A stretch of 64,000 nt of DNA from Burkholderia territorii. Its GTDB lineage: Bacteria > Pseudomonadota > Gammaproteobacteria > Burkholderiales > Burkholderiaceae. Numbering within the stretch: position 1 is the stretch's first letter; each line of letters starts with the position of its first letter. Below the pieces are notes generated by a model. That model ran no database searches. It was not told the DNA's origin and was given only the letters and a program-made list of their open reading frames with translations. A program made the translations under genes and the position numbers. The DNA is taken from assembly GCF_902833055.1 (NCBI RefSeq), contig NZ_CADFEJ010000004.1:248001-312000 (forward strand). The letters run 5' to 3'. Positions 57,917 through 64,000 of this stretch are shown piece by piece.

Positions 57917-58795
57917 ATGGATGTGATTCGACAGATCACGGGCGCGGCGACGCAGGCCGGGATCGCCACCGAGCGCGTGCGCCAGATGGTTCGCATCTTC
58001 GACCGGAACCGAGCGGCGAGCATGTCGACGGTCGACATGCTGCAGCGCCTCGCGACCGGCAATCTGAGCAGCGCGGCCGAGCTGTTGACCGGCGCGAGCG
58101 GGGCGATCCCGCTGGCCAGCGATCTGTTTCCGCAGGTCGGCACGGTGCTGCGCAGCTTCAACGCGGCACAGGCGTCGGTCGGCGCGATCCTGACAGCCAT
58201 CGACGGATCGAATTTCCCCCTTGTGCGGGCTGCCGCCGACAGCGTGAAGTCCGCGCTCGGCGGGGCATGGAATCAGTTCAACGCGTCGGTCGGTCTGAAG
58301 GATTCGGCGGTGATGACCGTGATCACGTCGACAGGGATCGGTTCGATGGTGTCCGGGCTGTTCGATGGTGCGACGTCTAGCACGCCGCACCTCATGTCGA
58401 TGACGACCGATGCCGGCGACGCGTTTCACTTCAATCTGTCGACGGCCGCGTACGACAAGCTGCGACGGGCGACGCGGTATCGCGTGGCGCCGCAGGAGCG
58501 TCTGAACCGTCAGGAAGCGCTGCAGGCGGTCAGTGAAGGGGGCGAGACGATCACCCTGTCGGGTGTCGTATTCCCGGCACTCGGGGCCGGTACGAAGCAG
58601 ATCAACCGGCTGCGGGAAATCGGCGGGCGCATGAAGCCCGTGCAGCTCACGACGGGCGACGGCGATGTGCTCGGACGGTGGCTCTTGCAGTCGATCGAGG
58701 AGGAGCAGGACGCACTGCTCGTCGACGGCATGCCGCGCAAGCAGACTTTCTCGGTGGAGTTCGGCCGCTATGGCGAAGACTTTAAGAACGTCTGA
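57917..58795 (+). CDS. Tail terminator/assembly protein U with N-terminal extension
   Basis: 292 residues, nearly twice P2 gpU (159). The gpU-like domain is C-terminal (about 160-292: HLMSMTTDAGDAFHFNLSTA, GGETITLSGVVFPALGAGTK, KQTFSVEFGRYGEDF). The first 150 residues are a separate helical region (QITGAATQAGIATERVRQMV, FNAAQASVGAILTAIDGSNF). A fusion or a lineage form of gpU. Confidence 0.82.
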   Translation: MDVIRQITGAATQAGIATERVRQMVRIFDRNRAASMSTVDMLQRLATGNLSSAAELLTGASGAIPLASDLFPQVGTVLRSFNAAQASVGAILTAIDGSNFPLVRAAADSVKSALGGAWNQFNASVGLKDSAVMTVITSTGIGSMVSGLFDGATSSTPHLMSMTTDAGDAFHFNLSTAAYDKLRRATRYRVAPQERLNRQEALQAVSEGGETITLSGVVFPALGAGTKQINRLREIGGRMKPVQLTTGDGDVLGRWLLQSIEEEQDALLVDGMPRKQTFSVEFGRYGEDFKNV

Positions 58796-58976
58796 CGGCG
58801 ACGTGCTCGACACGCTCTGCTACCGGTACTACGGAACGCTGCAGGGTACGGTCGAGGCCGTGTACGACGCGAATCCCGGACTGGCGGCTATGCCGCAGCC
58901 GTTCCCGGCCGGCGTCGAGATCCTGCTGCCGGATCTCGATGCGCCGCGTGTCGAATCGGTCCAGCTCTGGACATAG
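58770..58976 (+). CDS. Tail protein X (P2 gpX-like, LysM fold)
   Basis: 68 residues (P2 gpX 67). DGDVLDTLCYRYYGTLQGTV and NPGLAAMPQPFPAGVEILLP are a LysM-like tail hub protein. Starts inside the gpU gene (26-base overlap). Confidence 0.9.
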   Translation: MAKTLRTSDGDVLDTLCYRYYGTLQGTVEAVYDANPGLAAMPQPFPAGVEILLPDLDAPRVESVQLWT

Positions 58977-58985
58977 CGAGGTGCG

Positions 58986-60035
58986 ATGGAAGCGATATTT
59001 CAGGTGATCGCGAACGGCTCGGACGTGACCAAGGTGATACAGGATCGCGTGCTGGAGATCCGCGCGATCGACAAACCCGGTCTAGACGCAGATGAATGCA
59101 CGATCACGCTCGACGATCGCGACGGCCGCATCGAGTTTCCGCCGAAGGGCGCAACGTTGAAGGTGTCGATCGGATGGGACGAGCAGGGACTCTCGATGCT
59201 TGGCGAGTACGCCGTCGACGAGATCGGTGTGCGCGGGCCGCCGGCGAGCGTCGTGATTCGTGGGAAGCCCGCGAACATGCGGGCGACGTCGAAGACGCAG
59301 CGCTACGGCAGCTGGTCGAATGCGAAGCTGGCCGACATCGTCGGCGACGTCGCGCGTCGCAACAAATGGTCGGCCGCGTGCGACGTCGACGTCGTCGTGC
59401 CGCGTATTGACCAGTTCGGCGAGAGCGATCTGCATTTCATCACGCGCGTGGCTCGCCAGTACGGTGCGACGGCGACGGTCAAGGCCGGCAAGCTGATCGT
59501 CCTGCCGCGCGGCGGCGGCAAGAGCGCGAGCGGCAAACCGCTACCGATCGTCACGCTCACGCCCGGCGATCTGCTCGACTACGACATCAATTTTCCGGAT
59601 CGCGCGAGCTTTGCGGCCGTGCGCACGAAGGTGCACGACCGCAAGACCGGGAAGAAGATCGACCTGACGATTCCGAATCCGGATGCTCCGCCAGGTGCGT
59701 CCGCGGTACATACGGAACGGCATGCGTTCGCGAGTCCGGAGGCGGCGAAAGCGGGCGCGACGTCACGGCTGGCGACGCTCAATCGGCACACGTCGACGAG
59801 CCGGCTCACGATGCGCGGCCGGGCAGATCTGTCGGCAGAGAAGACGATCGCGCTCAAGGGTTTCAAGACCGGTGTCGATGGCGAGTTCCTGATCGAGTCG
59901 GTCGAGCACACGTTCGCATCACGCGGGTGGATCACGGTGGTCACATTGAACGGAGGGAACAAGGGGAAAGCGAAGGTCGGGCACGGGAAGAAGAAGGGCA
60001 AGAAGATCGATCTGGTGGTGCCGGCGCCGAAGTAG
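58986..60035 (+). CDS. Tail hub/late protein D (P2 gpD-like)
   Basis: 349 residues (P2 gpD 387). VIQDRVLEIRAIDKPGLDAD, DRDGRIEFPPKGATLKVSIG, SDLHFITRVARQYGATATVK-like run (GESDLHFITRVARQYGATA) and DGEFLIESVEHTFASRGW are the Phage_GPD pattern. Forms the baseplate hub that holds the gpV spike. Ends in a Lys-rich tail. Confidence 0.92.
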   Translation: MEAIFQVIANGSDVTKVIQDRVLEIRAIDKPGLDADECTITLDDRDGRIEFPPKGATLKVSIGWDEQGLSMLGEYAVDEIGVRGPPASVVIRGKPANMRATSKTQRYGSWSNAKLADIVGDVARRNKWSAACDVDVVVPRIDQFGESDLHFITRVARQYGATATVKAGKLIVLPRGGGKSASGKPLPIVTLTPGDLLDYDINFPDRASFAAVRTKVHDRKTGKKIDLTIPNPDAPPGASAVHTERHAFASPEAAKAGATSRLATLNRHTSTSRLTMRGRADLSAEKTIALKGFKTGVDGEFLIESVEHTFASRGWITVVTLNGGNKGKAKVGHGKKKGKKIDLVVPAPK

Positions 60036-60065
60036 CGCAAGTTACGCGTTGCGCACTGTATTTGC

Positions 60066-60105
60066 AGGCCGCTCACGGGAAACCGGAGCGGCCTTTCTTT
60101 TTATC
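60066..60105 (+). terminator. Intra-operon terminator between tail and lysis genes
   Basis: AGGCCGCT (60066-60073) pairs with AGCGGCCT (60087-60094) and is followed by TTCTTTTT. The holin ribosome site follows. Confidence 0.75.
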
Positions 60106-60121
60106 GGGACAAGGGGAACCG

Positions 60122-60415
60122 ATGCAAGAGCATGAAAAGACGATTCTGGAGCTGATCGTTATGGGCGGATTGATCGGGGTCGCGAAGGTGTTGGTGGGTA
60201 GCGAGCATTTGACGTTTCGGCTGGTCGCTGGCCGGGCCGTGCTGGGGTCGGCGACGTCGATGGTCGCGGGCATTGCGCTGTTGCAGATCCCGGACCTCCC
60301 GCCGATTGCGCTGCTCGGAATCGGAAGTGCGTTCGGCATCGTCGGATCGCAGTACCTGGAGGTGCTGCTGCGCAGGAAGGCAAAGCAACTTTTTGGGGGA
60401 AGCAAAAATGGGTAA
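60122..60415 (+). CDS. Phage holin
   Basis: 97 residues. Two to three TM segments: ILELIVMGGLIGVAKVLVG, GSATSMVAGIALLQIPDL and PIALLGIGSAFGIVGSQYL, with a basic C-terminus RRKAKQLFGGSKNG. It forms holes in the inner membrane at lysis time. It overlaps the lysozyme start by 8 bases; an AAAGCAACTTT site lies in its 3' end. Confidence 0.8.
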   Translation: MQEHEKTILELIVMGGLIGVAKVLVGSEHLTFRLVAGRAVLGSATSMVAGIALLQIPDLPPIALLGIGSAFGIVGSQYLEVLLRRKAKQLFGGSKNG

Positions 60416-60827
60416 GTACGACGGGATCAAGCTGAAGGCGGAACTGACGCGCGATGAGGACCGGCGGTATCGCATCTACACAGACACGGTCGGCAAGGTG
60501 TCGGGCGGAATCGGCCGCAATCTGACGGACAAGGGGTTCCGCGATAACGAGATCGACCTGATGTACCAGAACGACATCGCCGAGACCGAGGCATGGCTCG
60601 ATCGGAATCTGTCGTGGTGGTCGTCGCTCGATCCGGTGCGCCAGCGCGTGATGATGAATATGGCGTTCAACATGCAGGGCAAGTTGCTCGGGTTCCGCAA
60701 GTTTCTCGCGGCGACGCAGCGGGGCGACTGGAGCGCGGCGGCAGCCGAGATGCTCGACAGTCTGTGGGCGCGACAGGTCGGCGATCGCGCGAAGCGCCTC
60801 GCATCGATGATGCGGAGCGGCGCATGA
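60408..60827 (+). CDS. Phage endolysin, T4-lysozyme type (GH24)
   Basis: 139 residues, no signal peptide. Catalytic E17 (RDEDRRYRIYTDT), D26 and S32 in KVSGGIGRN align with T4 E11, D20 and T26, so the usual Thr is Ser. LDPVRQRVMMNMAFNMQGKL and RAKRLASMMRSG are the conserved C-terminal part. Cleaves peptidoglycan after holin opening. Confidence 0.88.
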   Translation: MGKYDGIKLKAELTRDEDRRYRIYTDTVGKVSGGIGRNLTDKGFRDNEIDLMYQNDIAETEAWLDRNLSWWSSLDPVRQRVMMNMAFNMQGKLLGFRKFLAATQRGDWSAAAAEMLDSLWARQVGDRAKRLASMMRSGA

Positions 60828-61318
60828 CGTGGTTCGATCCTCGACTCTGGCTCGCGCTCATCGCGGCCGTTTTCGTTGGCGCTGCTGCCGGCTATTCGAA
60901 GGGGCACCGGGATGCGGATCAGTCCGCGACGGTCGCCGATCAGGCACGGCAGATCGACCATCTCCGCGCTGAACGGGATGAATATGGCCGCCGATTGGCG
61001 GCGCAACAGGAGGTCGCAACCGATGCTGCGAAAGAACGTGATCAGGCACGCGCTGATGCTGCTGTTGCCGATGGTGTTGCTGACGGGATGCGCAAGCAGG
61101 TCGCCGCGCTCGTTGCCGACGCTCGACGTGCCGGCGCTGCGGCCGGAGGCGCGGCAACCGGCGACGCCCTCGATCTGCTTGCCGACTTGTTCGGCCGGGC
61201 TGACGAGCGCGCGGGAGAGCTGGCGAAGATCGCTGACGAGCGGGGCATCGCCGGCCAGCAGTGCGAGCGCAGTTACGACGCGTTGATCGCCGCCGTACCA
61301 ACCAATCGGCCGCAGTAA
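60824..61318 (+). CDS. Rz inner-membrane spanin subunit (DUF2514-like)
   Basis: 164 residues. One N-terminal TM (LWLALIAAVFVGAAAGYSKG) then a long periplasmic coiled coil (QARQIDHLRAERDEYGRRLA) ending RSYDALIAAVPTNRPQ. ATGA overlap with the lysozyme. Works with Rz1, encoded inside this gene, to fuse the membranes at lysis. Confidence 0.85.
   Translation: MTWFDPRLWLALIAAVFVGAAAGYSKGHRDADQSATVADQARQIDHLRAERDEYGRRLAAQQEVATDAAKERDQARADAAVADGVADGMRKQVAALVADARRAGAAAGGAATGDALDLLADLFGRADERAGELAKIADERGIAGQQCERSYDALIAAVPTNRPQ
61023..61286 (+). CDS. Rz1 outer-membrane spanin lipoprotein, nested in Rz
   Basis: 87 residues in another frame of the Rz gene. AGGAGG stands 9 bases before the ATG; signal MLRKNVIRHALMLLLPMVLL with lipobox LTGC (C22), followed by a Pro/Ser-rich segment (SPRSLPTLDVPALRPEARQP), the usual Rz1 build. 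The whole gene lies inside Rz. Confidence 0.82.
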   Translation: MLRKNVIRHALMLLLPMVLLTGCASRSPRSLPTLDVPALRPEARQPATPSICLPTCSAGLTSARESWRRSLTSGASPASSASAVTTR

Positions 61319-61353
61319 CGCGGCAATCGAGACCGGACGGTCTCGAAAGAAAC

Positions 61354-61397
61354 AGGGCGACCGGAGGAATGTTCGCGCATTCTCCCGGTCGCCTTTC
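61354..61397 (+). terminator. Strong terminator of the late operon
   Basis: A stem of about 16 pairs with one mismatch joins AGGGCGACCGG-AGGAATG (61354-61371) and CATTCTC-CCGGTCGCCT (61378-61395), loop TTCGCG, then TT. A second perfect hairpin, CGAGACCG-GA-CGGTCTCG, lies at 61328-61345. Confidence 0.75.
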
Positions 61398-61485
61398 CAC
61401 TGAGCGTGCCAGTGAATCAGCCAAGGCCCTGCTTACCTACGTAGGCGGGCCGGATTCTACACCAAGTTTAAAAACGGCTTTCACA

Positions 61486-62271
61486 ATGGCAAATCCCATC
61501 ATTCCTTGGATTGGCGGCAAACGTCGTCTGGCAGACCACCTCATTCCGCGATTCCCTGCGCACGACTGCTATGTCGAGGTATTCGCGGGAGGAGCGGCGC
61601 TGTATTTCATGCGACCACCGGCAAAAGTGGAGGTGGTCAACGATATAAACGGAGAACTGATCAACCTGTATCGAGTTGTGCAGCATCACGTCGACGAATT
61701 CGTGCGTCAGTTCAATTGGGCGTTTACGAGCCGCGAACTGTTCGGGTGGATGAAACAGGCAATCCCGGAAACGCTCACTGATATCCAGCGGGCTGCACGT
61801 TTTTACTATCTGCAGAAAAGTTGCTTTGGCGGGAAGCTCGAAGGGCAGACGTTCGGATCAAAGACATTGGCCCCTCCGGGATTGAATCCCATTCGTTTGA
61901 AGGAGGAACTGTCGGCAGCACATCATCGACTGGCGAATGCCTTCATCGAACGCTTGGATTGGGCCGCGTGCATCGATCGATACGATCGGCCGCACACGCT
62001 GTTCTATCTCGATCCGCCGTATCACGAAACGCAGGGGTACGGGATGCCGTTCCCATTCGTCGAGTACGAAAAGATGGCCGACCGATTGCGTCGTCTCAAG
62101 GGGCGCGCGATTGTAAGTCTCAACGATCACCCCGATATTCGGCGCGTGTTCGATGGGTTCTACATCGAGACCGTGCCAATCCAGTACACGGTTGGCGTTG
62201 AGGCTGTCGACCGAAACGAGCTGATCATCTTTAGTTGGGATGACGCGGCGCAGCCAGTCGGATTGTTCTAA
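61486..62271 (+). CDS. D12-class DNA adenine methyltransferase (Dam-like)
   Basis: 261 residues. SAM-binding start IIPWIGGKRRLADHLIPRFP, EVFAGGAALYF, catalytic FYLDPPYHET (DPPY) and NDHPDIRRVF. It methylates adenine N6; target site unknown, GATC is the commonest for the class. No partner nuclease is adjacent, so an orphan enzyme for protection or regulation. Separate unit after the late terminator, with an AT-rich leader (AAGTTTAAAAAC). Confidence 0.88.
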   Translation: MANPIIPWIGGKRRLADHLIPRFPAHDCYVEVFAGGAALYFMRPPAKVEVVNDINGELINLYRVVQHHVDEFVRQFNWAFTSRELFGWMKQAIPETLTDIQRAARFYYLQKSCFGGKLEGQTFGSKTLAPPGLNPIRLKEELSAAHHRLANAFIERLDWAACIDRYDRPHTLFYLDPPYHETQGYGMPFPFVEYEKMADRLRRLKGRAIVSLNDHPDIRRVFDGFYIETVPIQYTVGVEAVDRNELIIFSWDDAAQPVGLF

Positions 62272-62283
62272 AGACAGGCGATC

Positions 62284-62303
62284 GGTGGGGCGGTGGCCCC
62301 ACC
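62284..62303. terminator. Hairpin between methylase and immunity genes
   Basis: GGTGGGGC...GCCCCACC (8 pairs counting the inner C-G) lies between convergent genes, 4 bases before the immunity gene stop. Confidence 0.65.
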
Positions 62304-62307
62304 TCCC

Positions 62308-63015
62308 TCAGATACTCGCGTAGGTCGGCAGGAGATCCTGATCAACGAGGCGGATCTCGATGCGATTTGCGACCTCGACGTGCTCGGGGTTTTCGATCGA
62401 GAACGGTGCGTCCGTGACGCTAACGATGATCGTCCCGGTTTGCTTTCCGGAAGAGGGGACCGGGATGAGAGCGCGTGCCTCCGGCACCTCTTGTGGTGTG
62501 ACGATCTTCGGTAGATATAGCATCCAACCGACGCCGGGTTTGTCGTCGAAGACCTGCTTATCGACGTAACCTTGAGGCTCGACCGTCACGTATGCCGGCG
62601 CGGTGTGTTGGACAATACCTTCGACGATTGCAGCGGCTTGGTCGGTCGAAAGCAATCGTTCGTCATTGAAGTCCGCTTCGATTTTCTTGGGGCGCTCTTT
62701 GGTTGCGACGAGATACGTCAATGTCGCACCAGCGCGTTGGTCATCGCCGCCATCCCACAACGAGATAATTTGCGGTCGATGCTCCGCGCCTCCGAACTCG
62801 GTTCGCAACACCGCCAGAGCAGCTGTTGTAGGCTTCCAGTCCTCGAACGCAGGATACAAACGGGCTTCCTCTTTCGAATCGCCAGTCAGGAACCATTGGG
62901 AGAGCTGGGGCGCGTGAGCGTGTATTGCCTGCGCGACTGATCCGAGCTGTTCAAAGACGACGTCCAGGTCGGACGCATCATGCTGCGGATCTCTGAAGCG
63001 GGAGGTGATTTTCAT
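62308..63015 (-). CDS. Immunity protein, Imm52-like
   Basis: 235 residues. MKITSRFRDPQHDASDLDVV, LSQWFLTGDSKEEARLYPAF, a DWKPTTAALAVLRTEFGG run and VGWMLYLPKIVTPQEVPEAR fit the Imm52 family, the usual partner of Tox-REase-5 toxins. The ATG follows the toxin stop by two bases, so the two are co-expressed. It protects the cell from the nuclease. Confidence 0.78.
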   Translation of the reverse strand: MKITSRFRDPQHDASDLDVVFEQLGSVAQAIHAHAPQLSQWFLTGDSKEEARLYPAFEDWKPTTAALAVLRTEFGGAEHRPQIISLWDGGDDQRAGATLTYLVATKERPKKIEADFNDERLLSTDQAAAIVEGIVQHTAPAYVTVEPQGYVDKQVFDDKPGVGWMLYLPKIVTPQEVPEARALIPVPSSGKQTGTIIVSVTDAPFSIENPEHVEVANRIEIRLVDQDLLPTYASI

Positions 63016-63017
63016 AT

Positions 63018-63620
63018 TCAGCCAGTGACAACGTAGGGAATTCCGTTTTCTGCGAGGGTAGTGCGGAAGTAGGACATCGTTCGCGGAGTCTGAAAATAGT
63101 ACTGGAGTTTGGTCGGAGGGTTGGCATGGACCTTCATTGCGCGCTCTTCGATTTCCACCGTGATTTTAGAAAACCCCTTGAACCACGTGACTGGCTTCTT
63201 CGTCTCGCTGTCGAAGAACTGGTCATAGTCCCCCTTCGCTTCCTGTAGGAGGCATGCCGGTTGTTGGAATCCATCGAAGTCGGTGCCATTCCATGCCCAC
63301 TCCTCGCTCCATCCTTCCTCGACGCTATATGGCCGTCCGGTGATGCGTCCTTGATACTCGCGAGGCCCGCGATTCATGTTGTAACGGCGTCGGACCGGCG
63401 CACCGCCTATTTCGGGCGGGCATTGCTTGCACTTTTCACCGGTGCGAGGAATCGCCCGGACGTCCGGTTTTGCTTTGCTTTCGTCCTTCGGCGTGTCGCT
63501 AGACAGGCTCGCCGTTCCCGCCACTGCCGCCCCGCCCAACAAGGCTACGCCAGCGCGCGCCAATAGCGGCCCAAGCTCCACCGCCGCCGCTTCTATCACC
63601 GGTACTACCAATCCCGCCAT
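63018..63620 (-). CDS. Tox-REase-5 nuclease toxin
   Basis: 200 residues. A hydrophobic N-terminus (MAGLVVPVIEAAAVELGPLL, AGVALLGGAAVAG), a Cys motif (CKQCPP, 64-69), then the restriction-endonuclease-fold domain (about 86-185): GPREYQGRITGRPYS, D116 in FDGF and E127-x-K129 in QEAKG form the PD-ExK site, with WFKGFSKITVEIEERA after it. Related toxins are delivered by type VI secretion and degrade DNA. GGGGGA is 7 bases before the ATG. Confidence 0.82.
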   Translation of the reverse strand: MAGLVVPVIEAAAVELGPLLARAGVALLGGAAVAGTASLSSDTPKDESKAKPDVRAIPRTGEKCKQCPPEIGGAPVRRRYNMNRGPREYQGRITGRPYSVEEGWSEEWAWNGTDFDGFQQPACLLQEAKGDYDQFFDSETKKPVTWFKGFSKITVEIEERAMKVHANPPTKLQYYFQTPRTMSYFRTTLAENGIPYVVTG

Positions 63621-63975
63621 CTTGAGATCCCCCGTTGTCTTGTGGATGTTCGATGCGCCATTTGATGACGCGAAGGTAATCGTGAAAACGTTCGTCGGCC
63701 GAGCGGCCGGGCCGAGTCAGCCACGCGCGTGTGGCCGGCTTTTCATAAAATTTCGGCGCGTATGCCTCGATCCGAAGAAACGCGGCGACATTCTCGTCGG
63801 ATTCGATGCCGAGCCGCCGAGCTGCGACATACGCGTTCCAGAGGCGCGTCGACAGAGTGTCGTCGTCGGCCAGCTTCGGGTCGGCTTTGACGAGATCGAG
63901 CCGCGTGCGTTCGACATATCCGCGTGCATCGATCTCGGCAAGGCCGGCGATCTGTTCGCCCGTCAGTTCAAGCAT
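63499..63975 (-). CDS. Helper/adaptor-like protein upstream of the toxin
   Basis: 158 residues. An all-helical first part (TGEQIAGLAEIDARGYVERT, LADDDTLSTRLWNAYVAARR, FHDYLRVIKWRIEHPQ) and a Gly/Ser-rich tail that overlaps the toxin gene by 122 bases in another frame. Small helical proteins before such effectors often serve as loading adaptors or co-chaperones; the role here is inference. GGAG precedes the ATG. Confidence 0.6.
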   Translation of the reverse strand: MLELTGEQIAGLAEIDARGYVERTRLDLVKADPKLADDDTLSTRLWNAYVAARRLGIESDENVAAFLRIEAYAPKFYEKPATRAWLTRPGRSADERFHDYLRVIKWRIEHPQDNGGSQDGGIGSTGDRSGGGGAWAAIGARWRSLVGRGGSGGNGEPV

Positions 63976-64000
63976 GCGGGTGCACTCCCTTTAATTTCCC

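Larger units (their letters stand above)
24131..61827. repeat. Dispersed palindrome AAAG-N3-CTTT, at least 14 copies
   Basis: Exact copies start at 24131, 26533, 30481, 31932, 34660, 37494, 42475, 48211, 48733, 53235, 55028, 57018, 60382 and 61817, with a near copy (CAAGTAACTTT) at 44733. The centre is usually TAA, TTA, TTG or CAA, and flanks favour C before and G after; the 37494 copy extends to a perfect CCCAAAGTTACTTTGGG. Copies lie in different codon phases and encode different residues, and three are intergenic. None was found in bases 1-23,600. Confidence 0.8.
23650..62303. mobile_element. Prophage with lambda-type head and P2-type contractile tail (right end not resolved)
   Basis: Tyrosine integrase, immunity region, replication genes, full packaging, head, tail and lysis modules are present in a normal lysogenic order, so the prophage may be intact. 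The left end lies next to tRNA-Arg. No copy of the tRNA sequence or other obvious att repeat was found to the right. The toxin cassette up to 64,000 may also belong to the element. Confidence 0.9.

Noticed and set aside
61319..61486. Right attachment site near the end of the lysis genes
   Set aside because: No copy of the tRNA-Arg sequence or of the 23650-23780 region was found; CCTACGTAGG near 61437 is only a short palindrome.

Overview
The window reads as a high-GC beta-proteobacterial chromosome of the Burkholderia type (inferred from the porin, the transport and regulatory genes and the GC-rich coding style; I cannot fix the species) carrying a large prophage that starts beside a tRNA-Arg gene and runs to, or close to, the right edge.

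Bases 1 to about 23,570 are ordinary chromosome: a truncated porin, a LysR regulator, a GNAT acetyltransferase, a four-gene polar amino-acid ABC importer of the His/Arg type, a pirin, a Cpx-like set (a Spy/CpxP-like periplasmic protein divergent from an OmpR-family regulator and its kinase), a nitrate/sulfonate-type ABC permease-ATPase pair with no binding protein, two tandem paralogous lipoproteins, trehalose-6-phosphate synthase overlapped by a P-loop kinase-like gene, a 14-TM exporter, several small envelope proteins, ecotin and a beta-helix lipoprotein.

The prophage begins after tRNA-Arg(CCT) with a tyrosine integrase. Next comes a cargo zone (25.1-28.9 kb), lower in GC and richer in rare codons than its surroundings. 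It holds two unrelated two-gene cassettes: a YejK/NdpA-like nucleoid protein with a three-TM membrane protein, and a ComF-like phosphoribosyltransferase with a SLOG/DprA-like Rossmann protein. Between them lies the scar of an older integrase and HTH regulator. A leftward set of overlapping early genes (HTH protein, ParB-like protein, small proteins), an XRE repressor without a protease domain and a divergent small regulator form the immunity region, with four copies of a 20-bp operator. Rightward early genes follow: CII-like regulator, primase/VapE helicase and a lambda-Q-like CxxCxGxG protein.

The late genes form a chimera: a lambda-type head module (Nu1, A, W, B, ClpP-like C, D, E, FII, Z) joined to a P2-order contractile tail (V, W, J, I, fibre, fibre assembly, FI, FII, E/E', T, U, X, D), then holin, lysozyme and nested Rz/Rz1. 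At least five hairpin-plus-T-tract terminators sit inside this late unit just before the next ribosome site, which fits late transcription by antitermination. Beyond lysis are a Dam-type methylase and, on the other strand, a Tox-REase-5 toxin with an Imm52-like immunity gene and an upstream helper gene. The right attachment site was not found.

The most unusual signals are (i) an AT-rich palindrome AAAG-N3-CTTT, present at least 14 times from the integrase to the methylase and absent from the chromosomal flank, (ii) the NdpA-like/membrane cassette, (iii) the phosphoribosyltransferase/SLOG cassette, (iv) a 118-bp nested inverted repeat after the primase, and (v) a tail-chaperone overlap whose frames need a +1 or -2 shift rather than the usual -1.
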